This document shows positions 55,460 through 64,000 of a stretch of DNA of 64,000 bases, piece by piece. The notes under the pieces were generated by a model. That model was not told where the DNA came from. It searched no databases and saw only the letters and a list, made by a program, of their open reading frames with translations. The position numbers were made by a program, and so were the translations under genes. Each line of letters begins with the position of its first letter. Position 1 is the first letter of the stretch. Source of the stretch: Spinacia oleracea (lineage: Eukaryota; Streptophyta; Magnoliopsida; Caryophyllales; Amaranthaceae). Location of the stretch: NCBI RefSeq assembly GCF_020520425.1, contig NC_079492.1, positions 144,305,861-144,369,860 on the forward strand. Direction: 5' to 3'.

Positions 55460-57470
55460 GTCTAAATCGGAATTAGTATAATCAAATCATGTTCAGATCA
55501 TAATTAATCTGTACTGATGATATTCATATCCGAACCGATCTATACATATCATGTTCAGATCAAAATCGATCTATATAGATCATGTTCAGATCAGAACAGA
55601 TGTCCAAATCGACTTGCCTGTAGGAGATCGCCGGTATTAATGATCACGGCACCAGGAATGTGGGGGATATCATGCCATTGATTATCATGAAGTACTTGGA
55701 GACCACCAATTTCATCTTGGAGAAGCAGAGTTACGATATCATTATCCGCGTGTTGGTTAATGCCTATGGCTAACTCTGGTTGCGGGCATGGTGGATAATA
55801 GTGAGTTAAATGCAAAAACTCTTGACAACAATCCATGTCTTTCAGGTAATTTGACTCTACTCCCATGGCCTCTGATATTAGCTCAAGGAATGTCAATGCT
55901 ACTTTCTTCATGTGTTTTGCATACTCTATCGTTATTTCCCTGCAATTAATTAATTAAACCCATATTAATAACATGCATGCATGCCTAAATCACAACTACT
56001 TTATCCGTTCTATAAATATCGCACTATTATTGACTCTTACTCCTCTAACACATTACTTTGACTCTTAATATTTCAAATCGTGTTTAAGTATAAATTATAT
56101 AAAAAAAATTATTTAGAAAATATATATCGATACGAATCTAGCATGACCCCACATGTAGGGGTGTTCATTGGTCCAAACCCGGACCAGACCCATCTGGACC
56201 AGGACCGAAATTTTGGTAACTCAAAACCCGATGACCGGACCTATTATGCTTGGACTAAACCCGGATCGGGCCGAAAAAATCGGTCCGAAACCCGGACCAG
56301 ACCGGTTTGGACCGTTTGTAGACCTATTTCTATATATTTTTTTATAAAAATTATGGTAAAAAAGAAAAATATATATAAAAAAAACTATTTGTTTGAGGCC
56401 TTTCTTTGAAGCTAAAATAAAATATATCACAATAAAGTAATATTTACAACATATTAAATGAGAGAATTAAATTTTTAAATAGGTTATATTATACTCCCTC
56501 CATTCCTAAATGATCTTCCTATTTGGTGTTTGGGGTGGAAAATAAGAAAATGGAATCTTGTAATGATTGCGTGTAAGAGTAATGATTGGGTGTAAGAGAA
56601 AATAATAAATAAATGAAGAAAAGTACTCCCTCCGTCTCTTTTTGTTCTTTACGTTTGGTATTTTGCACGTTTATTAACGACTAATTAATGTGCATTGAGA
56701 TTACTCTATTTTTTTTTATTTAAACAAGGAAAATTACGTTTATTTATAATATTTTCACTTTTATCAAAATTCTGATATTGGGAATATGAGAAAAAATTAA
56801 TGTCCTACTAGAAAGGTGTGAGAAATTAAATAACCTAATGAATTTAATTGGTTAAATAATCATTTGACACAAATATTGATAAAATATTAAAGCATTTATG
56901 TGATGATATAAAAGGAAATGTAAAGAACATTTTGAAACACCCAAAAAGGAAAACGTAAAAAACAAAAAGAGACGGAGGGAGTAATAAAGAAATGAAGGAG
57001 AGAGAAGATATTTTTATTAAAGTAATAAAAAATCATAAAAGTGAGGTTGGGTGGGTGAATGGGGAAATGCGAATGAATTAAATAAGGGATGGTGGGGAAA
57101 TTTATAGTAAAAAGTCATGTCCAAAAATAGAAACAGGAAGATCAAATAGGAACGACATTTATAGAAACAAGAAGATAAAAAAGGAATGGAAGGAGTATTT
57201 TATTAAGGAAAAATCGGTCCGGTCCAAAATTGGATTTTGGACCGGATAGGACCGGCTCGAAGACCGGAAATTAATATTTCTCGATCCGAACACCGAACCG
57301 ATTGCCTTCGGTCCTGTCCGGTCCGATCCACTTTTTTGGTCCAGATCAATTTTTGCACACCCCTACCCATATGACTACAACTTTCTTACGTATGAATCAC
57401 AAAAAAAAGCCAAAGTCGTAGTGTGTATAGTGTAAAAATAAAATGGTGCGATATTTTCGAAACGAAGTAA

Positions 57471-57513
<43 letters not shown>

Positions 57514-58148
57514 AATACTGTGAAAAGTCAAAACGTGTCAACTAAAACGAAAAAATGAAACAAGTATATATATATATATATGTACCTGCATGTCTCAGGA
57601 AAATCCTGAGGATCTGGCATTGGCTCCATTCCAGCAATAGTAGTATCCCTCCAATTAGTGACTTTTCCAGTATACAAATACATGTTGGAAGTATAAGAAA
57701 ACTTCCTACCTGAATTAACACCACGCACCATGTAATATTCCTTCTTACTCTCAACATCCAACTCATGGAACCTCTTAGCACCATTAATCATCTCATCTAA
57801 AACATGAGTTGGAACACCATGGTTCACCGCTTGAAAGAATCCCCATTTTTCACACGCTTCCGATACCGCCTTCATAACCTCCCGTCTCTTCTCTAAGTCG
57901 CCACCGTCTTCCACCACACCGGAGAGGTCTATCACCGGAATGTTGACGTGTGGGTTGTCGGAGGTGGTGTAGACCACCTCCGACTCACGTGATGGAGCGG
58001 TTGCTTCTTGGTTGACAAATATTCGAGGTAAGGTGGTGACACCAGCATCAACGAGGCCTTTAACCCCGAGTTTTGACTCATCAAAAGCTTTTAAATCACC
58101 CTTGCGGTCATACTCAATCTCACTACTACTTTTTGAGCTAGATACCAT
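54454..58148 (-). CDS. 2-oxoglutarate/Fe(II) dioxygenase, ACC-oxidase-homolog type
   Basis: Three minus-strand exons (58148-57586, 55939-55618, 54714-54454) give 381 residues. The N-terminal DIOX_N part has [26 protein letters not shown] and [11 protein letters not shown]. The C-terminal 2OG-Fe(II) domain has HAD (H251, D253) and H307 as the iron triad and RIS (R317, S319) for 2-oxoglutarate. The DYDRKG-like start ([20 protein letters not shown]) is typical of the plant 1-aminocyclopropane-1-carboxylate oxidase homolog group. That group does not make ethylene and acts in specialised metabolism; the substrate is unknown. Length is normal (about 365-380). Intron 2 uses a GC donor (CAG then GCAAGT) with a normal AG acceptor. 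Intron 1 (1.6 kb) hosts a nest of three transposons. Confidence 0.92.
55411..55459. repeat. (TTA)n microsatellite in intron 2 of the dioxygenase
   Basis: Sixteen perfect TTA units. A useful length marker; no function evident. Confidence 0.95.
56494..57195. mobile_element. Stowaway-like MITE, second level of the nest
   Basis: The left end CTCCCTCCATTCCTAAATGA and the right end GGAATGGAAGGAG are inverted and flanked by TA (56492-56493, 57196-57197). Subterminal GATCTTCCTATTTG pairs with CAAATAGGA near 57150. It is interrupted by the MITE at 56626-56981. Confidence 0.75.
56626..56981. mobile_element. Stowaway-like MITE, innermost of the nest
   Basis: CTCCCTCCGTCTCTTTTTG and its complement are flanked by TA (56624-56625, 56982-56983). 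It is close to the copy at 44807-45131, so it is the youngest insertion here. Confidence 0.85.
57472..57510. repeat. (TA)n microsatellite
   Basis: Nineteen or so TA units in intron 1 of the dioxygenase. A second short TA run at 57565-57581 lies directly at the exon 1 donor. Confidence 0.9.
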
Positions 58149-58223
58149 TTTTTCTTTCTTAAATAGTTATTTTATTATCTAAGAAATTATTTATTTTGAG
58201 TAATATTGTTTAATCTGTGCTTG

Positions 58224-58231
58224 TATTTATA
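58224..58231 (-). promoter_or_regulatory. probable TATA box of the dioxygenase gene
   Basis: TATAAATA on the minus strand lies 75 nt upstream of the ATG at 58148. That would put transcription start near 58195 with a leader of about 45 nt, a normal arrangement for an inducible plant gene. Confidence 0.5.
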
Positions 58232-58407
58232 CTCTGGCTAATTAAAGACACCGTTCATTGGTATCAATAATTTGAATGGTAGTTGTATCAACCTACTATA
58301 ATGTGATAAAGACTTTAATGGGTCCGTGGTAGGTTTCCTATTCTGTGGTTTGTAACAAAACGCACGCCTATATGTTGGATTTCCTTATCTTTAATTTCTC
58401 ACGTTTT

Positions 58408-58610
58408 AACAATCTCTTTTTTCCTATCAATTTTATGTTGATTTAGTGGTGGTTGAGGCTGGACTTGTTAGAGAGAATCTCGTATTCGATCTCCCGCAGC
58501 AACAATTGTGAGGGGACTGGAACCTATCCACTCAAAACTCGCCCCAAATCCGGATTAGCTCTAACAGTGAACCGGGTGGTACACCCAAAAAAAACAATCT
58601 CTTTCTTCCT
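58408..58610 (+). mobile_element. SINE with 18-bp target-site duplication
   Basis: The flanking repeats AACAATCTCTTTTTTCCT (58408-58425) and AACAATCTCTTTCTTCCT (58593-58610) differ by one base. The 167-bp body has a B-box-like GTATTCGATCTCCC and the conserved block GGGGACTGGAACCTATCC, and ends in GGTGGTACACCC plus poly(A). It lies about 260 bp upstream of the dioxygenase start, in its promoter region. Confidence 0.8.
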
Positions 58611-58730
58611 TCCTATTAAGTCAATTAATTTGGTAAAAATTTTCAAATTGATAGAGGGGTAATTTCATGGAATGAATTAAAAGGGAGTAAAGAGAGGACT
58701 CGGGGAGGATGAATAGAAATCGCAGAGGTA

Positions 58731-58986
58731 AGTGTCACAATTTGTGGAAGTTAAAAATTTGACAAATTGTTTTCGTCCAACTTGTCATTAATTCAATTTT
58801 TTTTCTTAGATTGTAATTAATGTTATAAATATATTGTATTGTGAATGTCCATTATACCCTTGACATTCTTATCCTATATAATGTACTTATGTGTACATAT
58901 TATGTTAGTTGGGAATAAGATTATAACCACCTGTTTCTCTCTTCCCCCTCTCCCTTTCTCCCTAATTTTATAACACGTTATCAGCA
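58731..58986 (+). mobile_element. putative 5' LTR and primer-binding site of a decayed retroelement
   Basis: The segment starts TGTCACAATTTG and ends TTTTATAACA, plausible LTR ends (TG...CA, about 245 bp). Next comes CGTTATCAGCA, close to the initiator-Met tRNA primer site TGGTATCAGAGC used by Ty1/copia elements. The left boundary is a guess. No second LTR lies in the window. Confidence 0.4.
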
Positions 58987-59246
58987 CCATTGCAAATCGT
59001 TGATGGAAATCAAAGGAAATTACGACTGAACAAACGAGAAAATAACAAAGAGAATCGTCACTATCAATGTAAGTAAATTACCTAAATATTTATTGATTTA
59101 CATGGGTTGTATGATACTATATTTGTTGAATTATAATCTGATTGTGATTGTAGTTAGTCAAATACTTTTATGTTCATACTTTATTTCCGTGATTCCGTGA
59201 TTTCAAGTACATGATTTTATATTGTCGGATACGTTTTTGTTACTTA

Positions 59247-59505
59247 CTCCCTCCGTCCCTTAATACTCGCACCGTTTTGACTTTTTGCACTATTCACATA
59301 ATTTACTTTTGACCCTATTTTATTTATAGTATATGAAACCAATGTTAGTATATAATATATTGTTGGCTTCATCTTAATATATAGTTTCAAAATATTAATA
59401 TTTTTATAAGTTTTATAATATGTAGTTAAGGATATTGGTGGTCAAAGTTGTGCATTGGCAAGCGTGTCCAATCAAAACGGTGCAAGTATTAGAGGACAGA
59501 GGGAG
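59247..59505. mobile_element. Stowaway-like MITE
   Basis: CTCCCTCCGTCCCTTAATAC and GTATTAGAGGACAGAGGGAG are inverted and flanked by TA (59245-59246, 59506-59507). The inner arms ACTCGCACCGTTTTGACT and ATCAAAACGGTGCAAGTA also pair. Confidence 0.85.
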
Positions 59506-59766
59506 TATACGTAGTAACCGTCACTTTTGGAGTTTGGTTTTGTTAATCATCGCAACTAGGGGTGTTAATGAGCCGAGCCTGCTCGTGAACTACTCGATGC
59601 TCGGCTCGGCAAAGCTCGGTCAAAGCTCGGCTCGAGTGGGCTCGACTCGAGTTCGAGTTCGGCTCGAGATCTTAACGAGCCAAGCCCGAGCTATCCATGG
59701 CTCGGCTCGAAAGCTCGTGAACAAGCTCGACTTTGTTTATAGTGTAAAAATATTTTGTGACTTAGA

Positions 59767-59818
59767 GTCCCACATCGGTGGATATACATATGTTGAAAAG
59801 TTTTGTGGAATATATAAA
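59767..59818 (+). promoter_or_regulatory. USE and TATA pair 1 in the hAT-like element
   Basis: GTCCCACATCG (59767-59777) is a perfect match to the plant snRNA-gene USE RTCCCACATCG. TATATAAA (59811-59818) follows after 33 nt, the Pol II snRNA spacing. Confidence 0.4.
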
Positions 59819-60689
59819 GCACCTTTATCATAAGTCATAACACAATTTTTAATAGATGAGTGACTCATTTATTATACTACGGTCTACATGTGAGTATAAT
59901 GTTAATTGATACAACTCGGTAACCACAACCTTAATTAAGCTCACTCACTAATATTCTACCATTTTCTTAGACGCCCATCTTTTGTCTCTTCATTTTTTGC
60001 ACTTCATTTTCTATCCCTTCATCCGACCTAACTCTATCCTCCACCAATTCGCTTGACCTCTCCTTACTCAGTTATCCATATCATCTAACATCTACCCAAG
60101 ATCTCTACCTAGCAGGAGTTTGTTATACACTTTGTAATTGGCTTCCTTAGTATACCAAGTTGGTGAAAGAGAAAGATGTCTTTTTCTTTACGCATCAATG
60201 GCAACCTCTTCATTACAAATAGATTGATAAACATCTATGTTTTCTTCCTTTATCTCCTGCTAGTAACTTTAGTATGATCTTTTCAATTAATGTTATTGGT
60301 TTTGCCTAAAATTTTGAATTTGAAGATTTTGTGTATCCTTCTTCTTTGATTACTGCAGTTTTGTAAGCAATGAAAACTTTTGATTTTGATTTTGATGAAC
60401 CAAAAAATTCTTATTCTTGATGTCTGAAGAAATAGAAAACCCGATTCTCGCAAATCAATCTGCTTCAATTGCCAAAACAGCGCACAATTATTTGTTCAGT
60501 TTAGTTAAAATGTAATTTTGTGATTTGAATTATTGAGTTTTTTTCGTGCAGATTATGGTTTAATTACCTTTAGATTTCTTATTTTTTTGGTGTTATGTTC
60601 TTCATGGATTATCATAAACAAAATAATCATACAGAGGTAGCAAATAGAAAAAAGTATTCAAGAGTTGCTTAAAAAAAACAAAATAACAT

Positions 60690-60740
60690 ATCCCACATCG
60701 GTTGTATATCTAAAAGTGAGAGAAATGAGAAGTTATAAAA
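60690..60740 (+). promoter_or_regulatory. USE and TATA pair 2 in the hAT-like element
   Basis: ATCCCACATCG (60690-60700), again a perfect USE, is followed by TTATAAAA (60733-60740) after 32 nt. The sequence between differs completely from pair 1, yet the spacing is kept. Confidence 0.4.
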
Positions 60741-61062
60741 TAACCAATACATTTGCAATCAAACAACCTACTTCAATTGCAACAATTTGGGCCTTAAAAT
60801 TTTACTTGGGCTGAATTAAGCAATTGAGCTAAGCGGTCTACAAGATTCAAGCTTGAGTTTTTATAGGCTTGTCGAGTTTCGAGCTCGAGCGGAGTCGAGC
60901 TCGAGCTGAGTCGAGCCTTGTACCGAGCTCGAGCTCGAGCTCAATTTTTCAGGCTCGTCGAGCTTCGAGCTCGAGCCGAGCCTATGCTTAAGAGTTTTGA
61001 GCTCGAGCCGAGCCTACCTAAGCTCGGTCTCGGCTCGGCTCATTAACACCCCTAATCGCAAC

Positions 61063-64000
61063 CGATACATGCGTGTAAATATCACCGCAACCGATATACG
61101 CGTGTAAATGCATGTATTACTGATTTACTGCAGTATACGTATATGCATGGATAGTAAGTAACATTGACTATTACAAGATGATTTGTTTAAATAATTCGTT
61201 TTTCAACAGACAAACTGTTAACATCCGTTTGATTAACCGATTGTCAAATAAAGTTTTAATTCTTTGCTAACTGTCAAGATGTTTTTACAAGATGATTGTT
61301 TCGCCAAGATCGATGATTTGCTAGGTTGGTTTTTATTTGATTATTTCTGGTGGAACATGATATATTTCTTCTGAAATATCATGTAACTGCATGGATGATG
61401 TCGTATATGACTTAAATTGCAAAGGGTTATTTGTCTCATGTGTAGATATATTAGTTCTTTTGAATTATTACGTTATTACGATTTCATATGGATTTTTTTT
61501 TACTATTAAATTTCAAACCTTATATCCCATTTTTACCTTGTATAGTGAAAATGTCTAAAAAAAAATGTGTCTCTCATATATAACGACAATAGATGATGAA
61601 GAGATATGTTTAGTGGGTTGGTAAAATTGCTCCCACGATAGTTAAGAATATAATATATGCAAGCATAAGGGGGAAATAGCGTTTAAATTTACAAAATAAT
61701 GGTACGTATATGGATTAAAATGATACATTGGTGAATGTGGTACAGGTTTTTGTTCTTAAATTATGAACACGAGTACGAGTTTATGATATTGATATCATCC
61801 TGTAGATGAAAAAATATGAACATGTTTATTGGAATTGATATGTACCACAATTACAATGCATACTCCAGAAGAGTATAAGCTATCTTTCCATAAGTGTGTT
61901 GGATTGTCTTGCTATCAGTTTGTGTCGTTATATCACATCAGAAAATGTTCAAACTATATTATTTTATAATTACAGTGATCACTTTGGGAAGATAACCAAC
62001 AGTTATCGAATAAAATATTTTATATGATATTATATATGTATGATGTGATAATTTACCTCATCATTATGTCTTGCCTTTGAATATATATATATAACTCCCT
62101 CATATGTTGTATATATTCAAAGGCAAGACATAATGATGAGGTTGAGTTGTATTTCAATCAAATAGTTATAATGAATCGATTGAGAAAATAAATACAAGAG
62201 ATATTAATGACTTTAAAAACTTGTATAATGATATGATAGGTGATTTGAAGTTCACCGTGATAGTAAGTAACCTGAAGTTCATCAGAATGATAGTAGGTGA
62301 CTTGAAGATCACCTAGAGGTTGAAAGTATTTTGTGATTGATTTAAGTATTGTAAATTTCTGATTGGGGCAATCATACGTCAGCACGAAATGAGAAAATAT
62401 GAAAAAAGAAAAAAAATAATACAATTGCACATTGCATTTACTCCCCGTGATTAATGTTGATCTCCAGAAGAGAATGAAAATATGAAATATTTATTAAAAT
62501 ACACGTTGAAAAGTGTATTATTAGTTGGTGAAGGATTTTATGCCCCATAATATATTGAAAATATTTTCCCAATTTAGGGGAGAGACGAGCTACGTTGGAA
62601 AAATTAAAAGATATAATTGATCCCCATATGAGTAAGTGTACATGCCAACTTTATGTCCTCGAAGTATGTTTGGACATAAATATCTATGACTTAATTATGT
62701 TAAGTTTAACATGTCTAGAGACATAAAGGTATATGTTAGTCATAGTGCTCGATGTTACACATAGTAAAGTGTTGAAAAATATATCTTGCCAATATTTATT
62801 TAAATCTCTACATCTGAAGTGTAGATTATATATACGGTTCCAACATAGTGATGAGTTACAAAATTATTTATATGAAAAGGCAAGATAATGCAGTTGATAA
62901 TATTTTTGAAAAAAAAGAAAACACTATTATAGTGTAAGAAATACCCTTGAAGTGGTATAGATATCTGAACTATAATAAATGGCCAATGAGAAAAGATGAA
63001 TGATACCTATTGAATAAGTATTCAAATATATATCATTGATGAATAGCATGCGAAGTATATGTTGAAGAATTTTATGATACCGATAGACGATGGAACCGAA
63101 ATATAATGCATATGCGAGAAATAATGGATTGAATAGGGGATCGTAAATCTATGTCTATTTCGATGTAGACATCATTATGATGATCAAATGAGCTCATGGA
63201 CCTGAAGTCCAAAAAGTTATAGATTTGAAATATCCACACTGTACAGTGTTTTGCATTTTGAGTCTTACATTCATATATATGTGTATTTAATATGTAAATG
63301 CATCATTCATCATACATTTAGTTTGTTTTGTGTTTTATCATGATTGATTTTCATTTATCCAGTTATATATGTTTCAAAACTATTATGATGTCGTATATAA
63401 ATATGCATCCAAAGAATGGTAAGACGGATTTGCAATTTTATGAATATTATAAGAGGAGTTTCTCCAATGGGCGAATAGTTTCTAAAGAAGTATATATATA
63501 ATGTTGATTTAATAACATGTTATGAATCATGCAAATAAAAAAAGTTCCTGAAGAACTTATACGTGATGTTCTTAAACATCTAACCCTTTAAGTTTTACAT
63601 ATATGAATGTCATAACATTGTTCAAATATTATCTAAATTCTTGAAGAGTGTTTTTGAAATGTCGTCTCAACCAGTACTTTGAGTACTTGAGAATTATGAA
63701 ATATACATATTAGTTTATTCACGGAAGAATTCTTGTACAAATATGAGTTGATTCAAAATTATAAAATAAGAGTATGTAATGTCCTTACATTGAGTTTTAT
63801 TTTATGGTCCAGAAGAACCATAAATCACATTATACCCTAAGTTGGACAGTGATATTATTATCTAGCATGTATTGCCATGAAAGTATGACTAAAGAAATTT
63901 TGGTCAAGATTATTGATTATTACTACTTATGACCTCCAGAAGAAGGTTTATATATGTCCAATATGAAAGGATACATTTTGTAATATTATATACAAGAAAA
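61063..64000. other. AT-rich decayed retroelement body with many mini-hairpins, no gene
   Basis: No open frame of note. Around 62560-62670 a broken translation (IFPQFRGERR, DPHMSKC) recalls the middle of copia pol, consistent with the LTR-like start near 58.7 kb. The region is littered with short hairpins whose loops read CAGAA or CTGAA (see findings), and one long hairpin at 62056-62141. A direct repeat CGCAACCGATAyrCGTGTAAAT-like occurs at 61058 and 61086. Confidence 0.35.
62056..62141. repeat. perfect 32-bp inverted repeat with 22-nt loop
   Basis: The left arm 62056-62087 (CCTCATCATTATGTCTTGCC and on) is exactly complementary to the right arm 62110-62141. Pairing stops sharply at the outer ends. 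It could be a tiny MITE or a small-RNA precursor. Confidence 0.9.

Larger units (their letters stand above)
56156..57365. mobile_element. hAT-like element with GGTCCGG subterminal repeats, outermost of a nest
   Basis: The ends TAGGGGTGTTCATTGGTCC and TTTTTGCACACCCCTA are inverted. CCCACATG (56148-56155) and CCCATATG (57366-57373) form a 7/8 match to an 8-bp duplication. The subterminal regions are rich in GGACCAGACC/GGTCCGGTCC. The centre is occupied by the Stowaway-like MITE at 56494-57195. It lies in intron 1 of the dioxygenase gene. Confidence 0.75.
59557..61054. mobile_element. 1.5-kb hAT-like element with GCTCGG subterminal repeats
   Basis: The ends TAGGGGTGTTAATGAGCC and GGCTCATTAACACCCCTA are perfect inverted repeats. 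An exact 8-bp duplication ATCGCAAC flanks it (59549-59556, 61055-61062). About 170-200 bp at each end consist of GCTCGGCTCGA/CTCGAGCTCGAG-type repeats. The interior has no transposase frame but holds two USE/TATA pairs. The intact duplication suggests recent activity. Confidence 0.9.

Noticed and set aside
59435-59833. 132-codon frame MVVKVVHWQACPIK
   Set aside because: It crosses the border between a MITE and the CTCGG-rich end of the hAT-like element, so it is a chance frame.

Overview
This is plant nuclear DNA: AT-rich, with long spliceosomal introns, a chloroplast-targeted protein, plant-specific gene families and dense small transposons. The two SINE types look like those I know from Amaranthaceae-type Caryophyllales (spinach, beet, quinoa relatives). 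That placement is an inference; the sequence itself proves only a higher plant, probably a eudicot.

Six protein-coding genes can be reconstructed with clean splice phases. They are: (1) + strand 3037-15235, a 1232-residue RING plus PHD finger protein of the At4g10930 type; (2) - strand 16783-19891, a SINA-type RING E3 ubiquitin ligase (SINAT, 321 residues); (3) + strand 24388-33053, FTSHI1, a chloroplast FtsH-like AAA protein without its metalloprotease motif (950 residues); (4) + strand 39300-42400, a plant mid-SUN protein of the nuclear envelope/ER (618 residues); (5) + strand 47596-51553, the F-box/NTF2-like protein SKIP8 (308 residues); (6) - strand 54454-58148, a 2-oxoglutarate/Fe(II) dioxygenase of the ACC-oxidase-homolog group (381 residues). 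They do not form one pathway. The order is informative, however: from memory, genes 1 and 5 are immediate neighbours in Arabidopsis (At4g10930/At4g10925), and genes 3 and 4 are also immediate neighbours (At4g23940/At4g23950). This window therefore looks like an unfractionated ancestral block.

The rest is a mosaic of mobile elements, many with readable target-site duplications (TSDs). There are five hAT-like non-autonomous elements with exact or near-exact 8-bp TSDs, each built from a different subterminal motif. Many Stowaway-like MITEs carry TA duplications, and several PIF/Tourist-like MITEs are present, one with a clear TTA duplication. A Mutator-like MITE in FTSHI1 intron 11 carries two tRNA-Arg-like units and six palindromes. 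A 4.6-kb element bounded by hairpins holds a 2.2-kb minisatellite. Two SINEs, LINE remnants, a retroposon nested in a MITE and a decayed LTR retroelement at the right end complete the picture.

Layout: 1-2.7 kb TE remnants; 2.7-15.4 kb gene 1; 16.8-20 kb SINAT (convergent with gene 1); 20-24.4 kb MITE field; 24.4-33 kb FTSHI1; 33-39.3 kb foldback and minisatellite elements; 39.3-42.4 kb SUN gene; 42.4-47.5 kb hAT/MITE field; 47.6-51.6 kb SKIP8; 51.6-54.4 kb LINE and Tourist remnants; 54.4-58.2 kb dioxygenase with a three-level transposon nest in intron 1; 58.4-64 kb SINE and decayed retroelement disrupted by a Stowaway-like MITE and a 1.5-kb hAT-like element.
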